NCBI GenBank assembly: GCA_015494385.1
Contig: WGBJ01000446.1
Coordinates: 1-5,669 of the forward strand
Length of the DNA stretch: 5,669 nt
Source: Marinosulfonomonas sp.
Lineage (GTDB): Bacteria; Pseudomonadota; Alphaproteobacteria; Rhodobacterales; Rhodobacteraceae
Reading direction: 5' to 3'
Shown: positions 1 through 5,669 of the stretch, piece after piece
How positions within the stretch are numbered: the first letter of the stretch is position 1
How the letters are laid out: each line of letters opens with the position of its first letter
Translations under genes and position numbers: made by a program
The notes under the pieces: generated by a model
Told to the model about the DNA's origin: nothing
Databases searched by the model: none
What the model saw: the letters and a program-made list of their open reading frames with translations, nothing else

Positions 1-960
1 GGCTATGGCCGCGCCGGATTTCTTGGACAAGTCACCGGTGACCCACTCCATAACCGTGCGATAGACGATATACAGCACCACAGGCGTGCCGATAATCAAA
101 CCGGCATATACCCCGGTTTCGGCCCAGATACCGTGCCCTTTGGCCACCGCCATCACCTGCACATTCAGGAACGAGGCAACCGGAAAGGTAAACGCCCCCC
201 ACACCGGGCTATAGCCGCCGCGCACCATCCAGGGCACAAGGAGCAGCAGACCAAAGGCCACAATACTGCCCGCCCAGTAAAATACGGTAAACGCCGTGTC
301 ATAGCCCAGAACACCGTATCCCAGCGCAAACAGGCACAACGGCGCCAGAAAGATCATCACCGAGGGGCGCAGCTTTTCTGGAATGGGATCGCGGCGGATC
401 GTCAGCAGGATACCCGCAGTCACAATCACATAGGCCGCAAGGGCTGCATTGATCAGCAACTTGCTCTCCCAGACATACCCCAGCTGGACACCGGCCAGCG
501 GGCCAACCACCGGACCGACAAAGGTCAGATACTGGAAGGTTGAAAAATGGCGCTTTTCACGCGGTTCTTCCCAAATGGCATATAACACAACCACGCTGGC
601 AATGATCTGCAGGATAACACCCGTCCACCAGACCAAAGGCACCGAAATGCCGAAGGGCAACAATGCCGCCGCCAGCAGCATCATCGACATGGCCATGGCC
701 GCAATTCCGGCCCGGGCCGGTGCGGATTTCATATCCTCCAGCACAACTTTCGGGCGCGCCAGAACCTTTCGCAGGTAAAACGCAAAGAACCAGATGAAAT
801 ATCCGGTCGAGGCCGCCAGCAGTAAATGCCCGATGTCTTCGGATATGGCCGGTATCACATGGGATGCATTGGTCCAGCCCAGCGCAAGGGACATAAACCC
901 GAGGCAAACAGGAAAAGCGGCAGGCGGTGTTTGCCGCCATAAGGGTGTTTCTAATAGCAT
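1..960 (-). CDS. TDT/SLAC1-family (TehA-like) membrane transporter, C-terminus cut by the window edge
   Basis: Reading the minus strand from ATG at 960-958 gives 320 codons with no stop before the window edge, so the C-terminus is missing, probably by only a few residues. About ten hydrophobic segments are visible (roughly residues 16-33, 45-63, 84-103, 109-129, 143-162, 169-187, 200-219, 223-243, 253-272 and 281-303), the usual count for this family. Family-like blocks are PPAAFPVCLGF near the N-terminus, FVGPVVGPLAG (147-157), LRPSVMIFLAP (197-207) before helix 7, and WGAFTFPVASF (254-264), matching the Trp...FPxA segment of TDT proteins. The start has a GGAG Shine-Dalgarno at 969-966, six bases upstream. 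Family members move monovalent anions, C4-dicarboxylates, sulfite or are linked to tellurite resistance; the substrate here cannot be told from sequence. It acts in the inner membrane. It is divergent from the secreted-protein operon at 1160. An alternative is an uncharacterised TDT subfamily with an unknown solute. Confidence 0.82.
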   Translation of the reverse strand, partial: MLLETPLWRQTPPAAFPVCLGFMSLALGWTNASHVIPAISEDIGHLLLAASTGYFIWFFAFYLRKVLARPKVVLEDMKSAPARAGIAAMAMSMMLLAAALLPFGISVPLVWWTGVILQIIASVVVLYAIWEEPREKRHFSTFQYLTFVGPVVGPLAGVQLGYVWESKLLINAALAAYVIVTAGILLTIRRDPIPEKLRPSVMIFLAPLCLFALGYGVLGYDTAFTVFYWAGSIVAFGLLLLVPWMVRGGYSPVWGAFTFPVASFLNVQVMAVAKGHGIWAETGVYAGLIIGTPVVLYIVYRTVMEWVTGDLSKKSGAAIA

Positions 961-1050
961 TTGATCTCCAGTCAGCTGCTTGTTTTCACGCGTATTGCTT
1001 TCACCCTAAGTGGAAAATGCGCTTTCGATCAAGCTTTGCGGTATTTTTGC

Positions 1051-1063
1051 GTTTGCAACAAAC
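1051..1063. repeat. Small perfect inverted repeat GTTTG-CAA-CAAAC
   Basis: Two 5-base arms, 1051-1055 and 1059-1063, are exact reverse complements around a 3-base centre. The repeat sits near the middle of the divergent intergenic region, where a regulator could act on both genes. Thirteen-base dyads of this kind are common by chance in AT-rich spacers, so the operator reading is only a suggestion. No regulator gene is present in the window to pair with it. Confidence 0.3.
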
Positions 1064-1122
1064 ATCCGGTTTTCCCGCTGTTGGGTAAGGAATTCCAGCA
1101 TCGCCAAGCCGCCCGCGCCAGA

Positions 1123-1137
1123 TTAACCTAGGGTCAA
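1123..1137. repeat. Imperfect inverted repeat TTAACC-TAG-GGTCAA, possible operator
   Basis: The arms 1123-1128 and 1132-1137 match as reverse complements at 5 of 6 positions around a 3-base centre. The dyad ends 10 bases before the Shine-Dalgarno of the first secreted-protein gene, a position where a bound repressor could block transcription. It could equally be a chance dyad. Its placement is better than that of the other repeat in this spacer. Confidence 0.35.
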
Positions 1138-1159
1138 TATATACCGAAAGGATAAGTAA

Positions 1160-1714
1160 ATGCGTATGATTACCCCCCTTGTAGCCCTGACACTGGCCCT
1201 GCCTGTCTTTGCCGATGAACTGCCTCAAGGGTATGTCGAAATCGGCCGGTTCACCGGAACGATTGACGGCACGGACACAACCCTGATTGCCACAGCCCAC
1301 CCCGAAGGAGAAAACAGCGATCTGGAATACCTCGGCATGTTCGACCAGTATACGATAAAAACCGCCAACGGGGTTGCTGACTACAGCCCCGCAAGCCTGC
1401 CGTGGCTGGAAATGACGGTTCAGCCCGACGCGGTGGGTGAAGATACCAAAACCCTGCGGCTGGACAGCCTGCAACTGTTTACCAAGGATTTTTTCGTGCC
1501 CTCCTATCTGGCCGAGGTCCAGACCGGTTACGGCACACTGGCGCTGGAAAACCTTGAAACCCGCAAAGATGGTTATATCAGCTTTGATTTCAGCGCCGAT
1601 ATGCCAGGGGCCAAAATGAACGAGCTAAGCGAGACCGTGCCCGACAACAGCGTCCCCCCGATCCATATCGAAGGCCACTTCGAAGGTACCCTACCCGAAT
1701 GGGAATTGGAATAA
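1160..1714 (+). CDS. Secreted/periplasmic protein of unknown function, paralogue 1 of 3
   Basis: I do not recognise this 184-residue protein. A classic Sec signal peptide (MRMITPLVAL onward) ends at V-F-A, giving predicted cleavage after residue 18 and Asp as mature residue 1; there is no lipobox Cys, so it should be soluble in the periplasm or exported. The mature part is about 166 residues. Blocks shared with the next two genes are GRFTGTIDGTD (29-39), TGYGTLALENL (122-132), GYISFDFSAD (138-147) and HIEGHFEGTLPEW (169-181). The alternating hydrophobic pattern suggests a mostly beta-strand fold, which is inference. There is no Cys in the mature protein and no catalytic signature that I can name. 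The start is set by AAAGGA at 1147-1152, seven bases upstream, and by the signal peptide. It is the first gene of a three-gene operon, followed after 14 bases by paralogue 2. Confidence 0.88.
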   Translation: MRMITPLVALTLALPVFADELPQGYVEIGRFTGTIDGTDTTLIATAHPEGENSDLEYLGMFDQYTIKTANGVADYSPASLPWLEMTVQPDAVGEDTKTLRLDSLQLFTKDFFVPSYLAEVQTGYGTLALENLETRKDGYISFDFSADMPGAKMNELSETVPDNSVPPIHIEGHFEGTLPEWELE

Positions 1715-1716
1715 CC

Positions 1717-1721
1717 GGAGG
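1717..1721 (+). promoter_or_regulatory. Ribosome binding site GGAGG that fixes the start of paralogue 2
   Basis: GGAGG lies seven bases before the ATG at 1729. It decides between that start and an in-frame ATG at 1699: the earlier start would overlap the end of paralogue 1, lacks a comparable site, and would put ten extra residues ahead of a well-formed signal peptide. This is the strongest Shine-Dalgarno sequence of the three paralogous genes. Confidence 0.8.
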
Positions 1722-1728
1722 GTTTGCA

Positions 1729-2322
1729 ATGAAACGGTTTTTGAATACAGCCGCCATCATCATTACAGCACTTCCCGCCCTTGCCGATGTCATTCCCGAC
1801 CCTTTGCCAAACGGGTTTGTCGAACAGGGCCGCTTTACCGGCACCATCAACGGCACCGATGTAACGCTGATCACCACAGGGCGCCCCCGGGACAATATCA
1901 GCGGTCTGCGCCTATATCGCCACGGCGATCACGAACAGTTGGAAATGTTCGAGATCAGCGCCAGCAGCGATTTCCACGACCCGCCGCCGGAAATACCGTG
2001 GTCCATCCGTATGACTCTGCGAACGGACGCGGCAACCGATGAATTGCAACTGGTGATCGTCAAAGCCTTTGACGGCGATTATTTCACCCCGCTGATGGCC
2101 AATACCGAGTCCGGTTACATGAAAACCGGCCAGATCACCCTGCAGAACATCGACACAGCCAAAGGCGGCTATATCAGCTTTGACTTTTCCGCCGATCTGG
2201 TGCGCTGGGAAATCGCTGCCGGTATTGACCCTGCCCCGATCAAAGGGGACCTCGGCGGCCATATTGAAGGCCACTATGAGGGCACAGTCCCTGACTGGGC
2301 GACCGAGACCTACCAAAACTGA
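1729..2322 (+). CDS. Secreted/periplasmic protein of unknown function, paralogue 2 of 3
   Basis: This 197-residue protein is the closest relative of paralogue 1. The signal peptide (MKRFLNTAAI onward) ends at A-L-A, with predicted cleavage after residue 19 and Asp again at mature +1; mature length is about 178. Shared blocks are GRFTGTINGTD (34-44), ESGYMKTGQITLQNI (127-141), GYISFDFSAD (147-156, identical in all ten residues to paralogue 1) and HIEGHYEGTVPDW (178-190). It differs from paralogue 1 by a longer middle (about 57-100, rich in charged residues and including a PPPEIPW stretch) and a short tail after the final Trp. Similarity extends to the DNA in the conserved blocks, which points to tandem gene duplication. 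It is the middle gene of the operon: 14 bases after paralogue 1 and 22 bases before paralogue 3. The function is unknown; presence of a signal peptide and absence of Cys in the mature part are the only localisation evidence. Confidence 0.88.
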   Translation: MKRFLNTAAIIITALPALADVIPDPLPNGFVEQGRFTGTINGTDVTLITTGRPRDNISGLRLYRHGDHEQLEMFEISASSDFHDPPPEIPWSIRMTLRTDAATDELQLVIVKAFDGDYFTPLMANTESGYMKTGQITLQNIDTAKGGYISFDFSADLVRWEIAAGIDPAPIKGDLGGHIEGHYEGTVPDWATETYQN

Positions 2323-2344
2323 ATAACAACAAAGGAATTTTCCG

Positions 2345-2941
2345 ATGAAAGCCTATTTCCGCAGTGCCCTTGTGGCCCTTGCCCTGATCCTGCCAACCCA
2401 AAGCCACGCCGATTACATCCCGCCCGGTTACGAATGGGTTGGTATGCTTGACGCAAACATTGGCGGATCAAAGTACCGGCTGTTTTCCGCCGCCAATGCC
2501 GATGATGAAATCAGCGATCTCTATTACTCCAACGAATACGATCCAAACCGTGGCACCACGGAAAAAATCTATACGGTTCAGGCCTCGGTGATGCTGGACC
2601 GGCAGGCCGAACATATCAACCCGACCGTTTCGTTCGAGTTCAAGCGCATCGGTGGCAGTGGGCGTTTGAAACCGTTGCGGGTGTTCCTGGTCGACGACAC
2701 ATGGGATCTGCCGATGGTTGCCGACCCGGCCTCGGGGTTCGGGAAAATCGCGGTCAGAAACCTGCGGTTCAATCCGGTCGATGGCCGCATCCGCTTTAAC
2801 CTTTCCGCCACACTGGTGCGCATCGATATGGACAGCTATGCCGAAGTGCCCCGCGCCGGCTCGGTCCGGGTGATCGGCAATTACGAGGGCACCTTCCCCG
2901 GCTTTGCCCTGCAAAACCCGCGTATCTTTGGTGATGACTGA
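2345..2941 (+). CDS. Secreted/periplasmic protein of unknown function, diverged paralogue 3 of 3
   Basis: This 198-residue protein is the diverged member of the set. The signal peptide (MKAYFRSALV onward) ends at S-H-A, giving predicted cleavage after residue 22 and Asp at mature +1 as in the other two; mature length is about 176. The framework is retained but worn: PPGYEWVGMLDANIGGSK (26-43) corresponds to the GRFTGTI block, SGFGKIAVRNL (130-140) to the TGYG block, DGRIRFNLSATLVR (146-159) to the FDFSAD block, and VIGNYEGTFPGF (176-187) to the C-terminal block. The middle is more basic than in the others, and the tail extends by about ten residues past the conserved end. The start has AAAGGA at 2331-2336, eight bases upstream. 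It is the last gene before a strong hairpin. The function is unknown; divergence suggests a distinct partner or role within a shared fold. Confidence 0.86.
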   Translation: MKAYFRSALVALALILPTQSHADYIPPGYEWVGMLDANIGGSKYRLFSAANADDEISDLYYSNEYDPNRGTTEKIYTVQASVMLDRQAEHINPTVSFEFKRIGGSGRLKPLRVFLVDDTWDLPMVADPASGFGKIAVRNLRFNPVDGRIRFNLSATLVRIDMDSYAEVPRAGSVRVIGNYEGTFPGFALQNPRIFGDD

Positions 2942-2945
2942 TCCC

Positions 2946-2981
2946 CAGCCCCTGTCAGCAAACTCCCGCTGACAGGGGCTG
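2946..2981 (+). terminator. Perfect 14-bp hairpin closing the secreted-protein operon
   Basis: Arms 2946-2959 and 2968-2981 are exact 14-base reverse complements around an 8-base loop (AAACTCCC), starting five bases after the stop codon of paralogue 3. The stem is GC-rich and will form stably in RNA. There is no immediate U-run; the nearest is TTTT at 2995-2998, 13 bases beyond the stem. It is therefore either a weak intrinsic terminator or an mRNA 3'-end stabilising structure. Confidence 0.75.
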
Positions 2982-3064
2982 CAAACACACCGCCTTTTGC
3001 TGGCAGCACCGCGCGATATGCTTTAAGGGTCATCCCCGCACCCCAGCGAAAGGCATCCCCCGAC

Positions 3065-3514
3065 ATGAGCGCCGCCCTGCATCTGGCCAAACCCGCCGAT
3101 CTGCCCCGCCTGCAATCCCTTGTTGCGGCCTTTCACGCCCAGGAGGGGATCACCCAGTCCGACAAAGACCGCGCCGCGGCCCTGACCCCGCTACTCGAGG
3201 GCACACCCCACGGTGCTGCCTATCTGATCGGACCAAAGAACGGGCCGGTGGGCTATATCGTAGTGTCTTTTGGCTATTCGGTGGAAATGGGCGGAATTGT
3301 CGGGTTTATCGACGAATTCTACATCCGCGAAAACGTGCGCGGGCGCGGTATGGGCGGCGAAGTGTTGCGCACCCTGATGCCCGCCCTGGCCGACTATGGC
3401 GTCAAGGCGCTGCATCTGGAAGTGACGCGCGACAACGAAGCGGCCAAACGGCTGTATACGCGGCTGGGGTTTGAGGCCCGTGACGATTATCACCTGATGA
3501 CGCGGCGGTTTTAG
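3065..3514 (+). CDS. GNAT-family N-acetyltransferase
   Basis: The 149-residue protein is a single GNAT domain of normal length, expected to transfer an acetyl group from acetyl-CoA to an amine in the cytoplasm. Motif A is clear: the strand [10 protein letters not shown] (81-90) followed by the pyrophosphate-binding loop RGRGMGG (92-98), then a helix. Motif B is [19 protein letters not shown] (121-139), with Asn124 and Tyr131 in the positions usually occupied by substrate-side and candidate general-acid residues. The substrate cannot be read from sequence; small molecules, protein N-termini or lysines are all possible. The ATG has only a distant GAAAGG (3048-3053, 11 bases upstream). The stop is 2 bases before the selO start, so the two genes form an operon. 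The 123-base gap upstream holds the preceding hairpin and no promoter I could assign with confidence. Confidence 0.9.
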   Translation: MSAALHLAKPADLPRLQSLVAAFHAQEGITQSDKDRAAALTPLLEGTPHGAAYLIGPKNGPVGYIVVSFGYSVEMGGIVGFIDEFYIRENVRGRGMGGEVLRTLMPALADYGVKALHLEVTRDNEAAKRLYTRLGFEARDDYHLMTRRF

Positions 3515-3516
3515 GC

Positions 3517-4953
3517 ATGCCCCTGACCATCCCCTTTGACAACTCCTATGCCCGCCTGCCGGACCAGTTCTATGCCCGCATCGGCCCCTCGCCCGTGGCG
3601 CGGCCGAAACTGGTGGCGCTGAACGAAGGTTTGGCGCAGGCGTTGGGAATAGATGTGGGCGAATTGCGCTCGCCTGCAGGTGTGGCCGTGCTGTCGGGCA
3701 GCGCCATCCCTGACGGGGCCGATCCGCTGGCCCAGGCCTATGCCGGCCATCAATTCGGCGGATGGTCCCCGCAACTTGGGGATGGGCGCGCGATGCTACT
3801 GGGCGAGGTGCGGGAAGCAAACGGCACGCGGCAGGATATCCAGCTTAAGGGCTCGGGCCGCACCCCGTTTTCGCGTGGAGGTGACGGGCGCGCGTGGCTT
3901 GGCCCTGTGCTGCGCGAATATGTGGTGAGCGAGGCCATGGCGGCGCTGGGTATCCCCACCACCCGCGCGCTGGCGGCCGTCACCACGGGCGAACATGTGA
4001 TGCGCGAAACCGCCCTGCCCGGCGCTGTGCTGACCCGTATCGCGACCAGCCACATCCGCGTTGGCACCTTCCAGTATTTCGCCGCGCGCCAGGATACTGA
4101 CGCGCTGCAAGCTCTGACCGATTACACCATCCAGCGCCATTTCCCCGAGGCCGAAACCCCGCTGGACCTGCTGCAATCGGTGATCACCGCGCAGGCCCGC
4201 CTGATTGCCCGCTGGATGGGCATCGGCTTTATCCACGGGGTGATGAACACCGACAACACCCATATCGGCGGCATCACCATCGATTACGGCCCCTGCGCCT
4301 TTATGGACAGCTACCACCCCGCCCGCGTCTACTCCTCGATCGACCGCGCGGGCCGCTATGCCTTTAACCAGCAACCGGAAATCATCGTTTGGAATCTGGC
4401 GCAACTGGCCACAAGCCTGATCCCGCTGATGGGGGACGAGGACGCTGCGGTGAAACAGGCCACCGAGGCCCTGCACGGGTTTCGCAATCAATTCCTTGCG
4501 TTCTGGATCACCGAACACCGCGCCAAACTGGGCCTCAAACGCGCGATGGCGGGGGATGATGAACTGGTGATCGACCTGCTGGACCGGATGGCGCAGGGAC
4601 AGGCCGATTTTACCAACACCTTCCGCGCGCTGGCCGATGGAAACGCCCACGACCAGTTCCTTGATCCGGCGCTCTATGACGATTGGCACAGTCGCTGGCA
4701 GGCCCGTCTGGCGCAGGAAGGGACGGACTGGGCGCAGCAACAAGCCCTGATCCGCGCCACGTCCCCTACCCTGATCCCCCGCAATCACCGGATAGAACAG
4801 ATGATCGAAGCCGCCGTGGCCGGAGATTACAACCCCTTCGAGCGGCTGATGACCGCACTGTCACGCCCCTTTGAGGATGTGGCGGAGTTTTCGGATTTGC
4901 GGCGACCGCCGACTGAGGAGGAAGAGGTAAAGCAGACGTTTTGCGGGACGTAA
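3517..4953 (+). CDS. selO: Protein adenylyltransferase SelO (YdiU/UPF0061 family)
   Basis: SelO has a protein-kinase-like fold with ATP bound in flipped orientation and moves AMP from ATP to Ser, Thr or Tyr hydroxyls of target proteins; in bacteria it is tied to redox homeostasis and S-glutathionylation. At 478 residues it is full length. The N-terminus ([20 protein letters not shown]) fits the family and supports this start. Key blocks are [11 protein letters not shown] (88-98), [19 protein letters not shown] (108-126) with nucleotide-binding Lys111, [10 protein letters not shown] (132-141) with Glu134, [17 protein letters not shown] (172-188) with Arg174 and Arg181, HGVMNTDN (240-247) with Asp246 and Asn247, and [11 protein letters not shown] (254-264) with metal-binding Asp256. 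By position these correspond to catalytic residues described for SelO, so activity is likely. Cys260 and Cys476 (tail TFCGT) could form the disulfide known in E. coli SelO. It is a non-selenocysteine form. No clear Shine-Dalgarno precedes the ATG, suggesting coupling to the upstream acetyltransferase gene. Confidence 0.96.
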   Translation: MPLTIPFDNSYARLPDQFYARIGPSPVARPKLVALNEGLAQALGIDVGELRSPAGVAVLSGSAIPDGADPLAQAYAGHQFGGWSPQLGDGRAMLLGEVREANGTRQDIQLKGSGRTPFSRGGDGRAWLGPVLREYVVSEAMAALGIPTTRALAAVTTGEHVMRETALPGAVLTRIATSHIRVGTFQYFAARQDTDALQALTDYTIQRHFPEAETPLDLLQSVITAQARLIARWMGIGFIHGVMNTDNTHIGGITIDYGPCAFMDSYHPARVYSSIDRAGRYAFNQQPEIIVWNLAQLATSLIPLMGDEDAAVKQATEALHGFRNQFLAFWITEHRAKLGLKRAMAGDDELVIDLLDRMAQGQADFTNTFRALADGNAHDQFLDPALYDDWHSRWQARLAQEGTDWAQQQALIRATSPTLIPRNHRIEQMIEAAVAGDYNPFERLMTALSRPFEDVAEFSDLRRPPTEEEEVKQTFCGT

Positions 4954-4969
4954 AGACATGGACTATACT
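4941..4969 (+). promoter_or_regulatory. Predicted sigma70-type promoter overlapping the selO 3' end
   Basis: A TTGCGG -35-like hexamer (4941-4946, within the last selO codons) and a TATACT -10-like hexamer (4964-4969) are separated by exactly 17 bases. The -10 matches the consensus at 5 of 6 positions and the -35 at 3 of 6. Transcription would begin near 4976, leaving a 5' leader of about 65 bases ahead of the ATG at 5043. The sequence turns AT-rich here, unlike the coding DNA before it. Confidence 0.5.
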
Positions 4970-5042
4970 AAGAAGCAACATAATATAGCCCCCAGTGCAT
5001 AAGCAAAGCGACACCTGATATTTTTTGACCGAAAGAGACGAG

Positions 5043-5669
5043 ATGATTAACTGGCTGAAATCGCTTTTCAATAAAAGCGCCTCTCTTCCTGAAGAAACAG
5101 ACACGCTCCCCGAACTACCGGAGAACCCTGATCAACGGGATCCGAATGATCCTGCCTACAAGGAAACATATGAAGTGTTCCAGACCTATTGGGGAAAAAT
5201 AGGCAGGGTCGATCGAAATGTCATTACCTATATCGTCAATCCAATGTTTTTAGGTGCGCCATCATGGCCGGGCGGCAGGCAGGCATTCAGTATTATCCGC
5301 ACAGACGAAAGCCTGATCATAGCCTCTGATGGTCTCGCCGCCCCGTTTGACGAGGACAGGAATGACCAGCGCAACGGTTTCGGAATGGAAGTTTTTGTCG
5401 AAGTTAAAGGACTGCAAGATATATCTTTCGAGGATATCAATGCATCCCCCGCTTTTGCGCTGATTGAACAAACCGCGCGGCAAGTGGCCGGATGGGGCGG
5501 AATTACCGGACTTCTGGACCAAATCAACATCGCGTCTTCCGAGATTCCGGTTTCAAACGATGACATACCGGACAAATTCCTGACATCCGAAGAATGTGTT
5601 GGTGTTTTATTCGGGGCAAATTCAAAAGAACGCCCCAAATATGTTCCGAACACCCCCTTGTCCCCGGTC
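5043..5669 (+). CDS. Uncharacterised cytosolic protein, possibly SUFU (Suppressor of fused)-like; C-terminus cut by the window edge
   Basis: The frame is open from ATG 5043 for 209 codons to the window end, with an in-frame stop at 5016-5018. No signal peptide or transmembrane segment is present. The N-terminus is a short amphipathic piece (MINWLKSLF), then an acidic, Pro-rich linker (about 15-38). The globular part includes ASDGLAAPFDE (94-104) followed by NGFGMEVFVEV (111-121), then a helical stretch TARQVAGWGGITGLLDQ (144-160), SEIPV (166-170) and VGVLFG (186-191). The DGL...PF...GFGxE pattern and the late VLxG motif resemble, from memory, bacterial SUFU-like domain proteins, some of which have been proposed as immunity proteins of polymorphic toxins. 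I hold this weakly. The start has only a poor purine-rich site (AAGAGA, 5033-5038); an in-frame TTG at 5025 is an alternative. AT-richer codons (ATA, TTA, AGG) set it apart from selO, possibly indicating transfer. Confidence 0.75.
   Translation, partial: MINWLKSLFNKSASLPEETDTLPELPENPDQRDPNDPAYKETYEVFQTYWGKIGRVDRNVITYIVNPMFLGAPSWPGGRQAFSIIRTDESLIIASDGLAAPFDEDRNDQRNGFGMEVFVEVKGLQDISFEDINASPAFALIEQTARQVAGWGGITGLLDQINIASSEIPVSNDDIPDKFLTSEECVGVLFGANSKERPKYVPNTPLSPV

Larger units (their letters stand above)
961..1159. promoter_or_regulatory. Divergent intergenic region between the transporter and the secreted-protein operon
   Basis: This 199-base non-coding stretch separates two divergently read genes and must hold the promoters for both unless they are constitutively read through. 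It is visibly more AT-rich than the coding sequence, especially at 1011-1075 and 1121-1160. It contains two inverted repeats (listed separately) and a TTTCAC direct repeat at 984-989 and 999-1004, spaced 15 bases start to start, just upstream of the transporter start. No strong paired -35/-10 could be picked for either direction. The TATATA at 1138-1143 lies too close to the ribosome binding site at 1147-1152 to serve as an ordinary -10. Confidence 0.6.

Noticed and set aside
557..940. A minus-strand open frame of 127 codons over the transporter region, plus plus-strand frames at 133-543 and 449-778
   Set aside because: They lie out of frame with the 320-codon minus-strand frame from 960, which has the family motifs and membrane segments. 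Their translations are Cys/Gly/His-rich or Arg/Gln-rich and low in coherence.
1138..1143. TATATA as a -10 element for the secreted-protein operon
   Set aside because: Transcription would start at about 1150, inside the ribosome binding site at 1147-1152, and no fitting -35 was found.
1699..1728. An earlier ATG (1699) for paralogue 2
   Set aside because: It would overlap the end of paralogue 1 and put ten residues ahead of a normal signal peptide. The GGAGG site favours 1729.
1912..2914. Minus-strand open frames opposite paralogues 2 and 3
   Set aside because: Each sits opposite a plus-strand gene with signal peptide, ribosome binding site and paralogue alignment; the antisense products have no such support.
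3796..4788. A 330-codon minus-strand open frame opposite selO
   Set aside because: It is a shadow of selO in high-GC DNA. The plus-strand frame is unmistakably SelO, and the antisense product shows no recognisable domain.
5021..5026. A run of six T as the U-tract of a selO terminator
   Set aside because: Only a weak, bulged stem (CAGTG with CACCTG) could be drawn upstream, and the predicted promoter for the next gene starts before it.
4766..5104. A minus-strand open frame of 112 codons across the selO/next-gene junction
   Set aside because: It spans the end of selO and the start of a plus-strand gene, has no ribosome binding site, and reads as low-complexity antisense sequence.

Overview
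The window looks like a chromosomal segment of an alphaproteobacterium, most likely of the Rhodobacterales/Roseobacter type. This rests on moderately high GC, the G/C-ending codons of the selO gene, and a SelO protein that ends in a TFCGT tail, which I associate with alphaproteobacterial SelO. The taxonomic call is an inference from style, not from a marker gene. No rRNA, tRNA, CRISPR array, insertion sequence or integrase is visible.

Layout. Bases 960 down to 1 (minus strand) encode a ten-helix membrane protein of the TDT/SLAC1 (TehA, malate/sulfite/anion) transporter family, running off the left edge. A 199-base divergent intergenic region (961-1159) holds regulatory sequence with two small inverted repeats. 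To its right, a plus-strand operon of three genes (1160-1714, 1729-2322, 2345-2941) encodes three small secreted proteins that are paralogues of one another. Each has a Sec signal peptide followed by Asp at the predicted mature +1 position, an N-terminal G-x-Y/F block, a central G-x-I-x-F-x-x-S-A block and a C-terminal G-x-Y/F-E-G-T-x-P block. I do not recognise the family. A perfect 14-bp hairpin (2946-2981) closes the operon.

A second plus-strand operon follows: a GNAT N-acetyltransferase (3065-3514), then after only 2 bases selO (3517-4953), a pseudokinase-fold protein adenylyltransferase (AMPylase). Both are predicted cytoplasmic enzymes that modify other molecules, and their translation is probably coupled. 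A sigma70-like promoter overlapping the end of selO (4941-4969) probably drives the last gene (5043 to beyond 5669). That gene is a more AT-rich cytosolic protein with weak resemblance to bacterial Suppressor-of-fused (SUFU)-like domain proteins, and it is cut by the right edge.

The most likely undescribed item is the triplicated secreted protein family. Its two first members are close paralogues and the third is diverged. No function can be given from sequence alone.
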